Below, in pieces: positions 7,743 to 9,360 of a DNA stretch of 9,360 bases. The DNA is taken from NCBI GenBank assembly GCA_017628775.1, contig JAGBYN010000142.1, forward strand, positions 1 through 9,360. The letters are read 5' to 3'. Both the position numbers and the translations under genes were made by a program. Source of the stretch: Bacteroidaceae bacterium (GTDB lineage Bacteria > Bacteroidota > Bacteroidia > Bacteroidales > Bacteroidaceae). Below the pieces are notes generated by a model. That model was not told the DNA's origin and made no database searches. It worked only from the letters and a program-made list of their open reading frames with translations. The stretch's first letter is position 1. Every line of letters begins with the position of its first letter.

Positions 7743-9134
7743 ATGGCCAAAGATAAAACCCTATACGTTTGCAGTGAATGTGGACAAGAATCCTCAAAGT
7801 GGCAAGGCCGATGTCCGGCATGCAAGCGATGGAACACCTTTAAAGAATTACAGGTGCACACCACAACGGGCAAGATGGCGCAAACACAAGCGCGCCATGC
7901 CTTAACCGGACTGGGCACTCAATCAGCAACGCCTGTAAAGCTGTCAAGCATCACTGCGGCTGAAGAACCACGAATCGATACGCACGACCCCGAACTAAAC
8001 AGAGTGCTTGGCGGCGGACTGGTTCCTGGATCGTTGGTGCTCATTGGAGGTGAACCAGGTATCGGTAAATCCACGCTTTTGTTGCAAACCATGCTCAACC
8101 TGCATGACCAACGCGTACTCTACATCAGCGGCGAAGAAAGCGAACGACAAATCAAACTGCGCGCCGACCGCATCCACACAGCGCAAGCACCTGCCGATTG
8201 CTTTTTGGTGTGCGAAACATGCCTGGAGCAAATCTTTACCCACATTAAAAATGTGAATCCCACATTGGTGGTGATCGACTCCATACAAACCATTGCCACC
8301 GAAACGGTGGAATCCTCACCAGGGTCAGTGTCGCAAATCCGAGAATGCGCTGCTGCCATATTGAAATATGCTAAGGAAAGCAACGTGCCCGTGTTGCTTA
8401 TTGGCCACATCACCAAGGAAGGGAGCATCGCAGGGCCGAAAGTATTGGAACACATCGTTGACACGGTCCTTCAGTTCGAAGGCGACCGCCACTATTACTA
8501 CCGCATCCTGAGAAGCATCAAGAACCGTTTTGGATCAACCTCTGAATTAGGTATCTATGAAATGCGTTCCGACGGACTCCTTCCTGTTGACAATCCTTCT
8601 GGAATCCTGCTCACCCAGAATGGCGAGGAACTTTCAGGCATCAGCATTGCCAGCGCCATTGAAGGTGTTCGCCCTCTGCTCATTGAAACTCAAGCATTGG
8701 TATCTACCGCAGCCTACGGCACGCCTCAACGCTCAGCCACGGGCTTCGACCTTCGCCGCCTGAACATGCTTTTGGCTGTATTAGAAAAGCGAGTGGGCTT
8801 TAAATTAGGACAAAAAGACGTGTTCCTCAATATTGCAGGCGGCTTGCGCGTGAGCGACCCAGCCATCGACCTCAGTATTATTGCCGCGGTCCTGTCCAGC
8901 AATGTTGATACGGCGATTGAACGCCAGGTGTGCATGGCGGGCGAAGTAGGACTGAGTGGTGAAATTCGCCCCGTCAACCGCATCGCACAGCGTATCTCAG
9001 AAGCGCAGAAGTTGGGTTTCAAGCGTTTCCTCCTCCCTCAAGCCAATATGAAGGGCTTGGATGTGCAGAACTTTGAAATTGAATTAGTGCCCGTAGCGCG
9101 TGTTGAACATGCCTTGCGCGAATTATTTGGATAA
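7743..9134 (+). CDS. radA: DNA repair ATPase RadA (Sms)
   Basis: A 463-residue RadA/Sms, close to the usual 455. It is a RecA-like ring ATPase, shown in other bacteria to act as a DnaB-type helicase that drives branch migration at recombination intermediates with RecA. Order of parts: an N-terminal zinc finger with Cys10, Cys13, Cys24 and Cys27 (C-x2-C-x10-C-x2-C); a RecA-like core with Walker A G-E-P-G-I-G-K-S (residues 103-110) and Walker B ending in Asp179 (L-V-V-I-D-S); the RadA-specific K-N-R-F-G motif at 260-264; and a Lon-protease-like C-terminal domain (about 290-463) with G-G-L-R-V-S-D-P-A-I-D-L, which lacks the protease active-site serine motif. I place the start at ATG 7743 because the M-A-K-x-K-T-x-Y-V-C-S-E-C-G opening is typical. 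The frame stays open upstream to a TTG at 7671, but that stretch is repeat-derived. A terminator begins 3 nt after the stop, so radA is the last gene of its transcript. Confidence 0.97.
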   Translation: MAKDKTLYVCSECGQESSKWQGRCPACKRWNTFKELQVHTTTGKMAQTQARHALTGLGTQSATPVKLSSITAAEEPRIDTHDPELNRVLGGGLVPGSLVLIGGEPGIGKSTLLLQTMLNLHDQRVLYISGEESERQIKLRADRIHTAQAPADCFLVCETCLEQIFTHIKNVNPTLVVIDSIQTIATETVESSPGSVSQIRECAAAILKYAKESNVPVLLIGHITKEGSIAGPKVLEHIVDTVLQFEGDRHYYYRILRSIKNRFGSTSELGIYEMRSDGLLPVDNPSGILLTQNGEELSGISIASAIEGVRPLLIETQALVSTAAYGTPQRSATGFDLRRLNMLLAVLEKRVGFKLGQKDVFLNIAGGLRVSDPAIDLSIIAAVLSSNVDTAIERQVCMAGEVGLSGEIRPVNRIAQRISEAQKLGFKRFLLPQANMKGLDVQNFEIELVPVARVEHALRELFG

Positions 9135-9137
9135 AAG

Positions 9138-9194
9138 AAAACAGACGAGAGCTATGACCCTGTCCACCGACAATCATAATCTCTCGTCTGTTTT
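9138..9194 (+). terminator. Intrinsic terminator after radA, probably bidirectional
   Basis: The arms aaaacagacgagag (9138-9151) and ctctcgtctgtttt (9181-9194) are perfectly complementary over 14 bp, with a 29-nt loop (9152-9180). On the + strand the right arm ends in TTTT and continues into an AT-rich stretch. On the - strand the complement of 9132-9141 gives a T-rich tract, so it could also stop a convergent transcript. The hairpin begins 3 nt after the radA stop. The loop is longer than usual for an intrinsic terminator, so a small insertion between the arms, or another role, is possible. Confidence 0.85.
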
Positions 9195-9227
9195 ATATTA
9201 TTGCTGACCGATAAACTTTGGCGTATA

Positions 9228-9284
9228 GGTCAAATTGCAGGATAAAATTCACATAGTATGGTTCTATGGGTCAAATTGCAGGAT
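9228..9284 (+). repeat. Pair of 16-bp direct repeats GGTCAAATTGCAGGAT, 41 bp apart
   Basis: Identical copies lie at 9228-9243 and 9269-9284, and similarity fades into the bases after each copy (AATT conserved). Between them is a small inverted repeat, catag (9252-9256) with ctatg (9264-9268). Closely spaced direct repeats next to a strong terminator resemble transposase-binding repeats at the end of an insertion sequence, such as those of IS21-type elements. No transposase gene is visible, so this identity is only a hypothesis. Confidence 0.85.
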
Positions 9285-9341
9285 GGAATTTCAGGTATAT
9301 GTTTTGATGATTTTTTAATTTTGTAATGCAATCTGAAGCAT

Positions 9342-9355
9342 AGCGGAGCTCTGCT
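9342..9355. repeat. Imperfect palindrome around GAGCTC at the right edge
   Basis: The sequence agcggagctctgct is self-complementary apart from one mismatched pair, centred on gagctc. It follows an AT-rich stretch (9301-9334) and is cut close by the window edge, so its context is unknown. Confidence 0.5.
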
Positions 9356-9360
9356 GGGGA

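Noticed and set aside
9271..9360. Reverse-strand frames running in from the right edge, as the end of a convergent gene
   Set aside because: Open stretches exist in more than one reverse frame but end at or before the direct repeats. None has recognisable protein character, and the window is too short to decide.
1..9360. CRISPR array, tRNA or rRNA gene, defence system or prophage
   Set aside because: No spaced repeat array, cloverleaf-like sequence, rRNA signature, or nuclease, toxin or phage-type protein was seen on either strand.

Overview
The window suggests a member of the Bacteroidota, most likely order Bacteroidales and perhaps Prevotella-like. The reasons are the protein-level character of MurI, PdxB, MutS and RadA, a lipoprotein that starts its mature part with a Gly/Pro-rich C-A-N-P-G-S stretch followed by a Bacteroidota-type Ig-like domain, a DUF3108-type exported protein, and the lack of clear Shine-Dalgarno sequences before most starts. 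The genus-level guess is weak, because no rRNA or other marker is present.

Layout, all on the + strand: the 3' part of murI (glutamate racemase, 1-689); a 641-residue lipoprotein with an Ig-like domain (775-2700); an intergenic block of small repeats (2701-2915); a secreted 269-residue DUF3108-like protein (2916-3725); pdxB (3800-4840); mutS (4890-7514); a 228-bp gene-free leader with short dispersed repeats (7515-7742); radA (7743-9134); a strong bidirectional terminator (about 9138-9194); and an AT-rich tail (9195-9360) with a 16-bp direct repeat that may be the end of a mobile element. The gene gaps are 85, 215, 74, 49 and 228 bp. The first intrinsic terminator I can see lies after radA, so read-through across much of the block is possible, but the two gaps above 200 bp could also carry their own promoters.

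Functionally the genes are mostly housekeeping: peptidoglycan precursor supply (MurI), two envelope proteins of unknown role, the DXP-dependent vitamin B6 pathway (PdxB), mismatch recognition (MutS), and recombination-intermediate processing (RadA). mutS and radA form a genome-maintenance pair. I saw no convincing previously undescribed system. The most interesting parts are the two uncharacterised envelope proteins between murI and pdxB, the compound intergenic repeats before the DUF3108-like gene, a short repeat family shared by two intergenic regions, and the direct repeats at the right edge.
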